From: Holtiella tumoricola
GTDB lineage: Bacteria; Bacillota; Clostridia; Lachnospirales; Cellulosilyticaceae
Assembly: GCF_027857615.1 (NCBI RefSeq)
Contig: NZ_JAQIFT010000066.1
Coordinates: 1-29,757 of the forward strand
Reading direction: 5' to 3'
DNA length: 29,757 nt
Below the pieces are notes generated by a model. The model had not been told where the DNA came from. It was given only the letters and a program-made list of their open reading frames with translations, and made no database searches. Within the stretch, counting starts at the first letter, position 1. Each line of letters starts with the position of its first letter. Positions 7,215-13,985 of the stretch are shown here, one piece after another. Both the position numbers and the translations under genes were made by a program.

Positions 7215-7687
7215 GTGGCAAAGCTTATACCATGTCCAGCCCAAGGCTTACTATCCAAGAAACATCCGATACAAACCTATAGACACTGAATAAGGGGCAT
7301 GGGGCTCGTAGCTCTAAGTGAAAGGGATGCTATGCATGTATCACGTTGAGGCCAGTTGGCATGACGCTTAGTAAGAGGCTAAAGGGTTGGAGTAGACGCA
7401 ACTTGTCAAGCAAACAACAATACGCCGATCAAACCTATAAGCAATTACCCTAACTCTACTTTAGATTGCCACCACCAGGGAATAGAGTAGGGGTGCTAAG
7501 TGGAACCTGTATCTCAAAGTAAGAAGGGGGAGAACTTACTAGAAGATACACATTTCCATTTAGCGAATGAGTGAAGGAGGAGATGCAAACGGCCTAGGAT
7601 GTGTTTGCTAGCTCGTCCTTACACCTATATATATACAAAATAGGGTTGGAATTTCCTTACTATTTTTGAAAGAAAAATAGTTTTTGG
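7215..7687 (+). ncRNA. Candidate large structured non-coding RNA (ROOL/GOLLD-like in size and setting)
   Basis: About 470 nt with no believable gene, visibly richer in G and C than its surroundings, and full of pairing segments. Visible helices: a long-range GCTTATA (7223-7229) with TATAAGC (7436-7442); AGCC-CAA-GGCT (7238-7248); GATGC (7326-7330)/GTATC (7338-7342); 7446-7458 with 7483-7495; GTATCT and AGTAAG (7509-7522) with CTTACT and AGATAC (7535-7549); and AAGGA...GCAAAC (7574-7590) with GTTTGC...TCCTT (7603-7620). Wobble pairs are G-U on the + strand and would be A-C on the - strand, and a + strand terminator follows, so I favour +. No good promoter was found. Large ornate RNAs of this size (ROOL, GOLLD) are known from Firmicute prophages and rumen bacteria; I cannot confirm family membership by eye. 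Confidence 0.5.
7659..7685 (+). terminator. Intrinsic terminator at the 3' end of the candidate RNA
   Basis: A 9-bp stem ACTATTTTT (7659-7667) with AAAAATAGT (7673-7681), 5-nt loop GAAAG, followed by TTTT on the + strand. The other strand has no T tract (AAGG follows), so it does not serve the convergent replication-like gene. Confidence 0.65.
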
Positions 7688-7694
7688 TGAAAAA

Positions 7695-8606
7695 TCATAA
7701 AAGAGAGATAGAAGTATTGTGCAGATTTGCTTCATATTTGGCCTCTTGCCAAGCACGTTCTCTTGCTTCTAAGGCTTCAATGTCAAAATTATGGGTGTAC
7801 ATACGATTGAAAAGACGTGTAGGTTTTACAAAAGGTGTCGTAGAGCTTGGTAAAGCTGGAGCTGCAAATGTAGAGTCAGGCATAGAGGAGGCAAAAGGTG
7901 TATAGTTCCCGTCTAAGATGGCAAAGAACTTGTCCGGCTTCAAGATCCAGCTAAGAGATGCTAGGAAAGTGGATGTAGAGAGCCGACCACACAAGAAGTC
8001 AGAAGCTTCTACTTGACAAAAGACCGATTTAAAAGTCTCTAGTAGATTAAGCCCCTTAGCAGTGATGTCTTTGACTAAAGTATGTAAGCGCATTTTGGTT
8101 GTGAGGGTAAAACGTACCTTGGTACTTAAGCTAGGGCAATAAGTTTCAAATAACTTTTGTACATCTGATTCTATATCTGAAGAAGTGTTTTGATTAGATT
8201 TGTTAGGTTTAGTCTCTGAATACCCAGATGAGAGATTCAAACTTCTAAGAAGTCCATTGACTAAGGTCTCATTACGTTCGTAGTAGGTCAGGCGCTTGAT
8301 ACGATCATAGTAAGACAGATAATACTTCCCTTCAAACTTATCCTTGCTTTCTAAGTAAGCCTTTTTAGATTTATATACCTTCCCGATGTTACTAAAAGCT
8401 GTACGAAATTCCGTTTTACCAAAGCTTAGCTCCTCTGTCCAACTATCTCCAGTGACATATTGAGGGGCTTCACATGGCTCAAGGAACTTATAAAAGGTTT
8501 TGCCACGGGTCACTTTAAACCAATGCTCCAGTTGCATAAAAAGTAGGCTAGAAGTAATGCTGCCTGTATATGGATTAAGCTCTGGGTAATAAATTAATGA
8601 TTTCAT
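7695..8606 (-). CDS. Replication-initiator-like winged-helix protein (phage/plasmid type)
   Basis: 303 aa. The N-terminal 110 residues read like the winged-helix start of phage or plasmid replication proteins: YYPELNPYTGSITSSLLFMQ followed by a conserved Trp/Phe segment (LEHWFKV) and WTEELSFGKTEFRTAFSNIG, the helix pair that normally reads DNA. The middle is low-complexity Ser/Asn-rich (about 140-160), and the C-terminal half is helical with no motif I can name. Start chosen at 8606 with TAGGAGG 9 nt upstream. Directly upstream lies an iteron-like 42-bp tandem repeat, the usual binding target of such initiators, and divergently a sigma factor gene. It may alternatively be a transcription regulator of the module. 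Confidence 0.5.
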   Translation of the reverse strand: MKSLIYYPELNPYTGSITSSLLFMQLEHWFKVTRGKTFYKFLEPCEAPQYVTGDSWTEELSFGKTEFRTAFSNIGKVYKSKKAYLESKDKFEGKYYLSYYDRIKRLTYYERNETLVNGLLRSLNLSSGYSETKPNKSNQNTSSDIESDVQKLFETYCPSLSTKVRFTLTTKMRLHTLVKDITAKGLNLLETFKSVFCQVEASDFLCGRLSTSTFLASLSWILKPDKFFAILDGNYTPFASSMPDSTFAAPALPSSTTPFVKPTRLFNRMYTHNFDIEALEARERAWQEAKYEANLHNTSISLL

Positions 8607-8668
8607 CTAATCGCCTCCTAAATGAGAAAAACTGATTTCTATCTCTCTTTATATACACAACCACCCTT

Positions 8669-8811
8669 CATTTTCCTCAAAAAAATTTAAAAAAGTACTA
8701 AATTTCAATTTCCTCTAGGAAAAACACATTTTCCTTAAAGAAATCATCAAAATCCTTAAGGGAAAAGCTATTTTCCTTAAAGAAATGGCCAAAACCCTTA
8801 AGGAAAATGAC
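8669..8811. repeat. Iteron-like tandem repeat in a divergent promoter region
   Basis: Two perfect-period 42-bp units (8728-8769 and 8770-8811) start with the identical 17-mer ATTTTCCTTAAAGAAAT, and each holds a second, inverted arm (CCTTAAGG with flanking A or T runs) at offset 21. A degenerate unit lies before them (ATTTTCCTCAAAAAAAT at 8669 and TTTCCTCTAGGAAAA at about 8710). So the core TTTTCCTTAA occurs at least six times in both orientations. Placed between the replication-like gene (-) and the sigma gene (+), it could be an origin with iterons or a shared multi-site operator. 8812-8896 holds no gene. Confidence 0.75.
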
Positions 8812-8896
8812 AAATCCCCAATTTTACGAGATGTTTCATAAGAGGTAAAGTAAAGGTGCGCAAATACAAAAGCTGCAGCGGAAAATTAGGTGAAGC

Positions 8897-9466
8897 ATGT
8901 ATGAAGTAATTGAGGAATTAGTGAGAAAAAGTAAAAGTCATAGTCTATATAGCTATGAACTATGGCAGCATTTTGAACCACTTTGTACCAAGTGGGCACA
9001 TAAGCTGAAAGAAGTGGACTATAGTGTGGAGGATTTGATGCAAGAAAGTTATTTGATTTTATGTACAGCCATAGATACATACAATCAAGATAAAGAGATT
9101 TCTTTCTCGGCCTATTACAAAGTGATGCTCTATAGATGGGGGAGTAATTATAGACGTAAGAATAGAGAGGTACTTGTTGTAGAGGAGAGAGAAGAAAACT
9201 TTTGGGATAGGATACAAGATGAGCAAGTTCAAGTTGAGCAACAAATACTCCAAAAAGAAGTGGTAAAAAGTATAGAGTGGGCTTTACATAGGTTAAGTGA
9301 AAAAGAACGAAAATTAATGATTAAGCTTTACTTTAGTGAAAAAAGTTTGAATGACTTGGCAACGGCTGAAGGCTTGTCCTATAAGGCCTTAACGAGTAAG
9401 AAATATTATCTTCTCAAAAAACTTAAGAAAATCTTTGAGGAAAATCCAGACCTATTGTGTATATAG
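8897..9466 (+). CDS. Sigma-70 family RNA polymerase sigma factor (alternative, phage/bacteriocin-module type)
   Basis: 189 aa, regions 2 and 4 only. Region 2 at about 40-100: DLMQESYLILCTAIDTYNQD is the region 2.2-like core-binding helix, followed by SAYYKVMLYRWGSNYRRKNR, the -10 recognition part. Region 4 at about 130-180: LSEKERKLMIKLYFSEKSLNDL and LSYKALTSKKYYLLKKLKK, the helix-turn-helix for the -35. Layout and size resemble the UviA/TcdR-type group 5 and other phage-like sigma factors. It is the first gene of a likely run with DUF1659, DUF2922 and YvrJ genes. AGGTGA lies 4 nt before the ATG. The target promoters are unknown; the module's own genes are the natural candidates. Confidence 0.85.
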   Translation: MYEVIEELVRKSKSHSLYSYELWQHFEPLCTKWAHKLKEVDYSVEDLMQESYLILCTAIDTYNQDKEISFSAYYKVMLYRWGSNYRRKNREVLVVEEREENFWDRIQDEQVQVEQQILQKEVVKSIEWALHRLSEKERKLMIKLYFSEKSLNDLATAEGLSYKALTSKKYYLLKKLKKIFEENPDLLCI

Positions 9467-9519
9467 TAAGTATAAGCAACCGGTGCTTAAAACACATTTA
9501 AACTCAAGGAGGAATGGAT

Positions 9520-9717
9520 ATGGCAATTCGAAGCGTACTAGAAGAAGTGAAAGTAGCACTTAAATTTACAAAAGGCTCACAAACTATAGGGCACTGCAAC
9601 AAACAAGCAACAGACGAAAGCTTACATACGTTAGGCACAGCTATTGGCAGCTTAAATGCAGAATCACTCCAATCCGTTACAAAAGTCACAGAAACCTTAT
9701 TACTTCTAGAAGCCTAA
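9520..9717 (+). CDS. DUF1659 family protein
   Basis: 65 aa from the ATG at 9520; AAGGAGG at 9507-9512 makes the upstream in-frame ATG at 9514 too close to be the start. The sequence (LKFTKGSQTIGHCNKQATDE... LLLLEA) fits the short beta-rich DUF1659 family, which in Firmicutes is found beside DUF2922 and YvrJ genes. The function of the family is unknown. Follows the sigma gene by 53 nt. Confidence 0.8.
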   Translation: MAIRSVLEEVKVALKFTKGSQTIGHCNKQATDESLHTLGTAIGSLNAESLQSVTKVTETLLLLEA

Positions 9718-9874
9718 CCAATTGAGCCGACTTACATAATGGCAACATAGGTTACAGCGAGTGCACATCTTAGAGACAACAGTTTGTAGGCTATTGATAA
9801 AAACTTAAAAATTTAACCTGGAACAATGCTTTAACAGAAGAAAATAATAACACTAACTTAGGAGGAATCTCAGT

Positions 9875-10105
9875 ATGGAAGTTACAAAAAGAAATTTAGT
9901 TCTTACCTTTGGTACACCAGCCAAGACAGAAGAGTTGATCACCATCTCTAGCCCAGCAGAAACCCTTTCAGGTACACAAGTAAAAGAAGCCATGACAAAG
10001 GCGTTAGGCAGTGGTGCCATTGGGGAGAATGTTCAAGCCAACAGTATCGTAGGGGCTAAATATGTGATTCAACAAGTGGATGCTATTGATCTTGATGAGG
10101 CATAA
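9875..10105 (+). CDS. DUF2922 family protein
   Basis: 76 aa. Begins MEVTKRNLVLTFGTPAKTEE and carries the DUF2922 pattern of a beta hairpin, a helix (SGTQVKEAMTKALGSGAI) and a second beta unit ending VDAIDLDEA. Strong site TAGGAGG 11 nt before the ATG. The 157-nt gap before it holds no gene. The stop codon lies 3 nt before the YvrJ start, so the two are translated together. Function unknown in the family; always small and cytosolic. Confidence 0.85.
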   Translation: MEVTKRNLVLTFGTPAKTEELITISSPAETLSGTQVKEAMTKALGSGAIGENVQANSIVGAKYVIQQVDAIDLDEA

Positions 10106-10108
10106 GAG

Positions 10109-10252
10109 ATGGAACAAATCTTAAGTCAAATTGGTAATTTTGGCTTTCCCATTATCTTGTCCATGTACTTACTTATTCGTATTGAAAGCAAAATAGAGAC
10201 ATTAGCAAACACCATTACACATCTTAGCCAAGTATTAGAATCTAGAGAATAG
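10109..10252 (+). CDS. YvrJ family small membrane protein (holin-like)
   Basis: 47 aa, too short for a usual gene caller cutoff. One transmembrane helix at about 9-24 (GNFGFPIILSMYLLIRIE), then a charged helical tail. The pattern GNxGFPI-x-YLLxRIE is typical of YvrJ and close in layout to BhlA/UviB holin-like proteins. It starts 3 nt after the DUF2922 stop, with GATG-type coupling, and a strong terminator follows 2 nt after its stop. Together with a nearby amidase lacking a signal peptide it could act as the membrane partner of a lysis or export function; this is inference. Confidence 0.85.
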   Translation: MEQILSQIGNFGFPIILSMYLLIRIESKIETLANTITHLSQVLESRE

Positions 10253-10253
10253 C

Positions 10254-10292
10254 AAAAGACCAGCTCTCGAAAATGAGAGCTGGTCTTTTTTT
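10254..10292 (+). terminator. Strong intrinsic terminator after the YvrJ gene
   Basis: A 15-bp perfect stem (10254-10268 with 10275-10289) around GAAAAT, with a T7 run. It ends the sigma-DUF1659-DUF2922-YvrJ transcript and, with the shorter T run on the other strand, probably the convergent ComK-like gene. Confidence 0.93.
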
Positions 10293-10301
10293 ACTATGTA
10301 T

Positions 10302-10880
10302 TTAGTTATTCTTTTTAGAAATAGAAGTAAGATATTCTAGTGTATAAGAATAGTCGACAATGTTGGGCTCAAAATCTAAACGCATATGTGGAAAAACATG
10401 AAGTAAGAAGTGATCATGTAAAATATAGCTAGCTTGAAATTTCGATTTTAAGCATTGAAGGGAAGAAAGGTGTGTGATCTCTTGGCCATTTTTAAGAATG
10501 AAGGTGTGTAGATCCTTAAAGCCACTTAATGCTGCAAGATTAATATAACCCGTACACCAGTTATTTTTAGTATGAACTTCGCGTGCTTTATAAGGAAGAA
10601 AAACATCTATTGGAGTAAGTGGAATAGGTGATTGAATTGAAGAAGGAAGCATACGTAAAGCACGATTTCTGAGAAGGGTAGAAGGAATATGATAGGCAGC
10701 AAGTAAGTGATCGATTACATCTTTAATAGATTCAGGATAGATTTGTTCTGAGTTATCTTCAAAGCGAATACGTGTGCAGTCTTGTCCAAGTAACAATGTA
10801 GGAATACTTGTGTTGAAAAATGGTTCAATAACATAGATTTTCTTAGTACGTAACTCTTCATAAGGTGCTAAATAGATCAT
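10302..10880 (-). CDS. ComK-like competence transcription factor
   Basis: 192 aa, the same length as Bacillus subtilis ComK. Resemblance is in the core: PIPLTPIDVFLPYK corresponds to the ComK PI-x-x-x-P...FFPT segment, NNWCTGYINLAAL to the CGWI/ENIWF segment, and FILKNGQEITHLSSLQCL to the V-x-F-x-NG-x-x-x-x-L-x-x-S stretch. The N-terminal CRFFGSSYEG motif of Bacilli is replaced (LLRNRALRML), as in more distant relatives. ComK binds AT-rich K-boxes and bends DNA to switch on DNA-uptake genes. It converges on the sigma module and is read from its own AT-rich upstream region. The binding site is an unusual G6 run 9 nt before the ATG. No competence genes are nearby. Confidence 0.6.
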   Translation of the reverse strand: MIYLAPYEELRTKKIYVIEPFFNTSIPTLLLGQDCTRIRFEDNSEQIYPESIKDVIDHLLAAYHIPSTLLRNRALRMLPSSIQSPIPLTPIDVFLPYKAREVHTKNNWCTGYINLAALSGFKDLHTFILKNGQEITHLSSLQCLKSKFQASYILHDHFLLHVFPHMRLDFEPNIVDYSYTLEYLTSISKKNN

Positions 10881-11152
10881 TAATAATACCCCCCATATTA
10901 TAAATGTATAAGATAAACTCTTAATATGACTTAATTATACATAAAAATTAAATAAAATACAATAAAATATTGAAAATTTTATAAAAAAAATATATTTTGA
11001 TTTGTAAATCAATAAAATGATAGATTTATAGGTACGTTGCCACATATAACACATGTTGAAAGTATTGCAAAATTGAGAAAAATATAGAATGATTAAAATG
11101 GGCTTCCGAGATTTTTAGGAGGTCCATTTTTGATTTCTAAACGGGCATATGA
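10881..11152. other. AT-rich gene-free stretch upstream of the ComK-like gene
   Basis: About 270 nt without a supported gene. The left half (10900-11000) is almost pure A/T with many TATAAT-like words on both strands and must hold the promoter of the reverse ComK-like gene; no single -35/-10 pair stands out. The right part contains the hairpin at 11095-11131. Confidence 0.5.
11095..11131. terminator. Orphan terminator-like hairpin
   Basis: AAAATGGGCTTCC (11095-11107) pairs over 13 bp with GGAGGTCCATTTT (11118-11130), with two G-T pairs and a 10-nt loop, then T on the right and A on the left. No gene ends here on either strand. It may insulate the GNAT operon from readthrough or be left over from a lost gene. 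Confidence 0.6.
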
Positions 11153-11181
11153 TTGACTTATGGTACAATTGAGCATATTAT
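11153..11181 (+). promoter_or_regulatory. Sigma-A promoter of the GNAT toxin-like operon
   Basis: TTGACT at 11153-11158 and TATTAT at 11176-11181 with a 17-bp spacer, 42 nt before the first gene. One mismatch in each box, so it should be strong unless repressed. Confidence 0.8.
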
Positions 11182-11222
11182 TAAAGGTAAGATATTTGTT
11201 AAGAAGTAAAGGAGGTCATTAA

Positions 11223-11405
11223 ATGAACTACGCATACCCAAATAATACAACATACACAACAACGGAAAAAATATTAAAAAAGACTCCTTTAAGTGAAGAA
11301 GCAAGGGCAAGAAGCGAATATATAAGAAATCATAAATTTTCAGTTAAGGTAGATTCAGAGACACAAAAATGTCAGTTAGTTGTTACAGCAAAGGATAAAG
11401 CATAA
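11223..11405 (+). CDS. Small protein paired with a GNAT toxin-like gene (possible antitoxin)
   Basis: 60 aa. N-terminal part is Thr/Asn/Tyr-rich; the centre (LSEEARARSEYIRNHKFSVKV) is helical and charged; the end (CQLVVTAKDKA) is a short beta segment. Binding site AAGGAGG 6 nt before the ATG. Its TAA overlaps the next ATG in the sequence TAATG, so the two genes are translationally coupled, as in type II toxin-antitoxin pairs. It lacks an obvious ribbon-helix-helix DNA-binding N-terminus, which DUF1778 antitoxins of GNAT toxins have, and is shorter than those. The antitoxin role therefore rests on position alone. Confidence 0.6.
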   Translation: MNYAYPNNTTYTTTEKILKKTPLSEEARARSEYIRNHKFSVKVDSETQKCQLVVTAKDKA

Positions 11406-11968
11406 TGGAACAAGAGCAAGGATTAAATATACATCCATTATCTCCAGAACTACTACCGTTAGCAGAAAGATTTAGTTCTGGAAATACATACTTGGATGGC
11501 TTTTTGCAAAATGGAGACTACTCATTAAGTGCTAATATAGGAAAGACATATGTATTTTTAGCTGAAGAAAATAATGAGATTATTGGTTACTATAATTTAG
11601 GAATGAGCTCCGTAGATAGGATAGAAGAAGTAAGTGGTAATAACCGTTATATTCGGATGGGAGGGGCAATTAATATCAATTATTTTGCATTGGATGAGAG
11701 ATATCATAGGCAAGTATATGATACATTGCCATGGGGAGATAAAATTTATTTAAGTGATATCTTGCTAATAGAGTGTCTAGAAAGAATTGAGGGCATTACA
11801 AATCAGCATATAGGTGCTACGTTTGTCACGCTCAACTCAACAAAAGAAGGTTACAACTTATATAAAAGAAATGGCTTCGAGGAATTAGAGTATGATATGA
11901 GGTTTACTATGGAAGATAGTGACCATGATTGTACACAACTTTATAGATGGGTTAATGAAGATTTTTAG
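11405..11968 (+). CDS. GNAT-family acetyltransferase, TacT/AtaT toxin-like
   Basis: 187 aa. The N-terminal pattern FSSGNTYLDGFLQ...SANIGKTYVFLAEENNEIIGYYNLGMSSV matches the start typical of tRNA-acetylating GNAT toxins (F-x-x-G-N-x-x-L-D-x-F-L, then K/RT-x-V, then I-x-GYY-x-L). The acetyl-CoA part is less regular; a late segment YNLYKRNGFEEL is the common GNAT beta-alpha ending. TacT-type enzymes acetylate the amino group of charged tRNA and stop translation. Coupled to the 60-aa gene upstream by TAATG. It could instead be an ordinary amino-group acetyltransferase. Confidence 0.75.
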   Translation: MEQEQGLNIHPLSPELLPLAERFSSGNTYLDGFLQNGDYSLSANIGKTYVFLAEENNEIIGYYNLGMSSVDRIEEVSGNNRYIRMGGAININYFALDERYHRQVYDTLPWGDKIYLSDILLIECLERIEGITNQHIGATFVTLNSTKEGYNLYKRNGFEELEYDMRFTMEDSDHDCTQLYRWVNEDF

Positions 11969-12540
11969 GTAAACAAACTACATCAATTATGACTACCACC
12001 GGCACTCAATCCACGTTGAGACTGTAGCACTGCTTGTTAAAGAAAACTAAGTAATACCAAGGGTTAGAGCCATTTGCTCTAGCCTTTTTTAGTGTCTTTT
12101 TATGTCTCTGGAAACATATTTTATATGTTCCCAAAGAATAGGGGGGTACACTAATAAACGAAAGGATGGGTATTTGCGTAAAAGTATATGTACTGGGATA
12201 AAAATGTTTATTTGACAATTTTGCTTATAGAAAAGTACACAGTAGTACATTTTATAGAGGAGAGCACTAATCCTCTTTTTGCATATAGCGGGTAAAAAGA
12301 TTGGGAAAACAATATCTCAGAGTCTTTTTAGTTTGAAAATGTAGTTAGTTATTAGAGAATTAGCTTTTTACTAAGTTGCCAATACTACATGAGGTAACAG
12401 AAAACGTACTGGCATGTTGGGTTAGAGTATAATAAAAGGGTATTGGATAAAAAATATAGCAGTTTAATTTAAACATAAGATTGTATAAATACTATTCGAA
12501 TAGGGCTGATGATTAACGACGATATGCACTACGTATTAAA
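11969..12540. other. Long gene-free stretch between the GNAT pair and the 399-aa gene
   Basis: 570 nt without a supported gene. It holds a terminator at 12059-12090, an inverted repeat GTAC-N6-GTAC flanked by A and T runs at about 12232-12254, and a small terminator-like hairpin AGAGGA/TCCTCT (12256-12276) with T tract. A perfect TTGACA at 12213 has no good -10. It looks like the worn remains of lost genes. Confidence 0.5.
12059..12090 (+). terminator. Intrinsic terminator downstream of the GNAT operon
   Basis: AAGGGTTAGAGC (12059-12070) pairs with GCTCTAGCCTTT (12076-12087) using two wobble pairs, 5-nt loop, then T run. It is 90 nt after the GNAT stop codon. Confidence 0.85.
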
Positions 12541-13740
12541 TTATGTATATTTTTTCTTATGTACTAGTTCAAGAAGTAATTTATAGTAGATGCGTTCAAG
12601 AGCAATTTTATCGTCAATAGTTTCAGAAAGGTTACTTATTATATTCAAACCTTCAATTAATGAATATGTGTTTTTTACAAAAATATCACTTTTCCATTGT
12701 GCAAGTGTAGATTTAAATTTAGGTGAAATAGTGGTATTCTTGGTCTGGTTTATTTTTTTTAGCAGAGAATAGGCTATCTCCTCAGTAAATACAGTAATAT
12801 TACTTAATTCTTGGATATAGTCATGCATTATGTTTTTTTCAAAAATTAAATTCTTAAGAGAAGTTAATTTTTCAACTGCTTTGAGTATAGATGTCTTATG
12901 ATCAAAAACAATATAGGGATCATCTAAAGAGGGAAGACATCCAAAGGAGTACTTATTGTTTGAAGTAGAAAAACGATAATGAAGTTCTATACGAACACTT
13001 CCTTCTGCCAATTCATTATTTGATATCATTACACCAAAGTAGAGGTTACCCAGATTTGGTATATATTCTGGTTGTAAAGTTGAAATATATAAAAACAGCT
13101 GGGAGGAGTCAAGAATATAATTTGAAATAATAAGTTGCTTACTATTATCAGAGTTGATTTGATGTAAAGTATTTAGTACCACATATAAGATAATATTGTT
13201 ATCATAGTTTCTATATAGAGTTGATGTTATAGCTCTAAGATAATAAGCATCAGTTGTTAATAGACGAAATTGTTTTATATCATTTTGAAACTTACATAAC
13301 ATCAATTTAATAATAGGTTCAAGCAATTCAAAAATACCCTCACACATAAGGAAATGTGCATACTTACGAAGTGAAAAAATATTAAAAAATTGATTATCTG
13401 CGTTTAAAATGCAAGTCGCTATGATGGGGGATGCTTGCTCTTTAGGGGTGATTGAAAAAATTAGTTCATTATTTTGAGTAAATCCTTGAAATTTTACATT
13501 GGAGAAAGTTGTTACAATATCTAATTTGTTTGAGCACTTATCAATGTAACTATAGGCTTCTAATAATTGATTAGAGGACTCTACTTTAAGGATAGCGTTA
13601 GGTGATTTAATAGGAAAAACTTCTAATATACTACGATCTAATTCTTTATTTAAGTCAATTAAAAATTCCAAACTAGAGCATAAAATAGGAGATGTATCGT
13701 AATTACTTTGGTATTTTTTAAAAGGATTAATATAGGGCAT
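12541..13740 (-). CDS. Protein of unknown function, 399 aa
   Basis: I do not recognise a family. It is soluble, with no signal peptide and no clear membrane segment, rich in Ile, Leu, Asn and Ser. The centre (about 225-285, NLGNLYFGVMISNNELAEGS...IELHYRFSTSNNKYSFGC) has a beta-strand-rich pattern; the last 100 residues are helical and Lys-rich. No catalytic motif such as a Walker box, HNH or DxDxK stands out. Binding site AGAGGTG 7 nt before the ATG supports the start. The gene has low G+C even for this region and lies in an island of orphans and toxin-like genes, so a defence or mobile-element role is possible but unsupported. Confidence 0.7.
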   Translation of the reverse strand: MPYINPFKKYQSNYDTSPILCSSLEFLIDLNKELDRSILEVFPIKSPNAILKVESSNQLLEAYSYIDKCSNKLDIVTTFSNVKFQGFTQNNELIFSITPKEQASPIIATCILNADNQFFNIFSLRKYAHFLMCEGIFELLEPIIKLMLCKFQNDIKQFRLLTTDAYYLRAITSTLYRNYDNNIILYVVLNTLHQINSDNSKQLIISNYILDSSQLFLYISTLQPEYIPNLGNLYFGVMISNNELAEGSVRIELHYRFSTSNNKYSFGCLPSLDDPYIVFDHKTSILKAVEKLTSLKNLIFEKNIMHDYIQELSNITVFTEEIAYSLLKKINQTKNTTISPKFKSTLAQWKSDIFVKNTYSLIEGLNIISNLSETIDDKIALERIYYKLLLELVHKKKYT

Positions 13741-13785
13741 TAAAACACACCTCTTTCAAATTTTGATTAACATAGTACAGTCTAT

Positions 13786-13896
13786 TCATTTTTGAAAGTA
13801 AGTAGTACATAACTGTAAGTTCGTAACAGGGCTTTTAGACAACAGTGAGATTTCATTAGAAGTTTCAGTGCCGTAGTATACTTTTTCTATATGCAT
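13786..13896 (-). CDS. Possible 36-aa peptide upstream of the 399-aa gene
   Basis: A short frame (MHIEKVYYGTETSNEISLLS...) on the same strand, ending 45 nt before the 399-aa gene, with AAAAGGT 5 nt before its ATG. The start looks like the first strand of DUF3990/ADP-ribosyltransferase-like proteins (VYYGT), so it could be the stump of a larger lost gene. Weakly supported. Confidence 0.25.
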   Translation of the reverse strand: MHIEKVYYGTETSNEISLLSKSPVTNLQLCTTYFQK

Positions 13897-13985
13897 AATT
13901 ACCTTTTCATGAAACTATCAACACCGTATATGAGACAGCCTAAAATTCAACGGGATGATAGGGGAGTGTAAAAGAGTATATTGCG

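Noticed and set aside
7684..7905. 73-aa + strand frame over the 3' end of the replication-like gene
   Set aside because: It is the antisense shadow of the 303-aa - strand gene, starts inside the terminator and has no binding site.
8669..8811. CRISPR array
   Set aside because: Only two to three units, spacer-like parts are themselves repeated, and no cas genes are present; iteron/operator fits better.
12006..12218. 70-aa - strand frame in the gene-free stretch
   Set aside because: It crosses a clear terminator, has no binding site and has a composition unlike a protein.
12213..12280. Possible tiny RNA gene: TTGACA followed by a terminator-like hairpin
   Set aside because: No -10 at a proper distance, and the transcript would be under 40 nt; more likely unrelated remnants.
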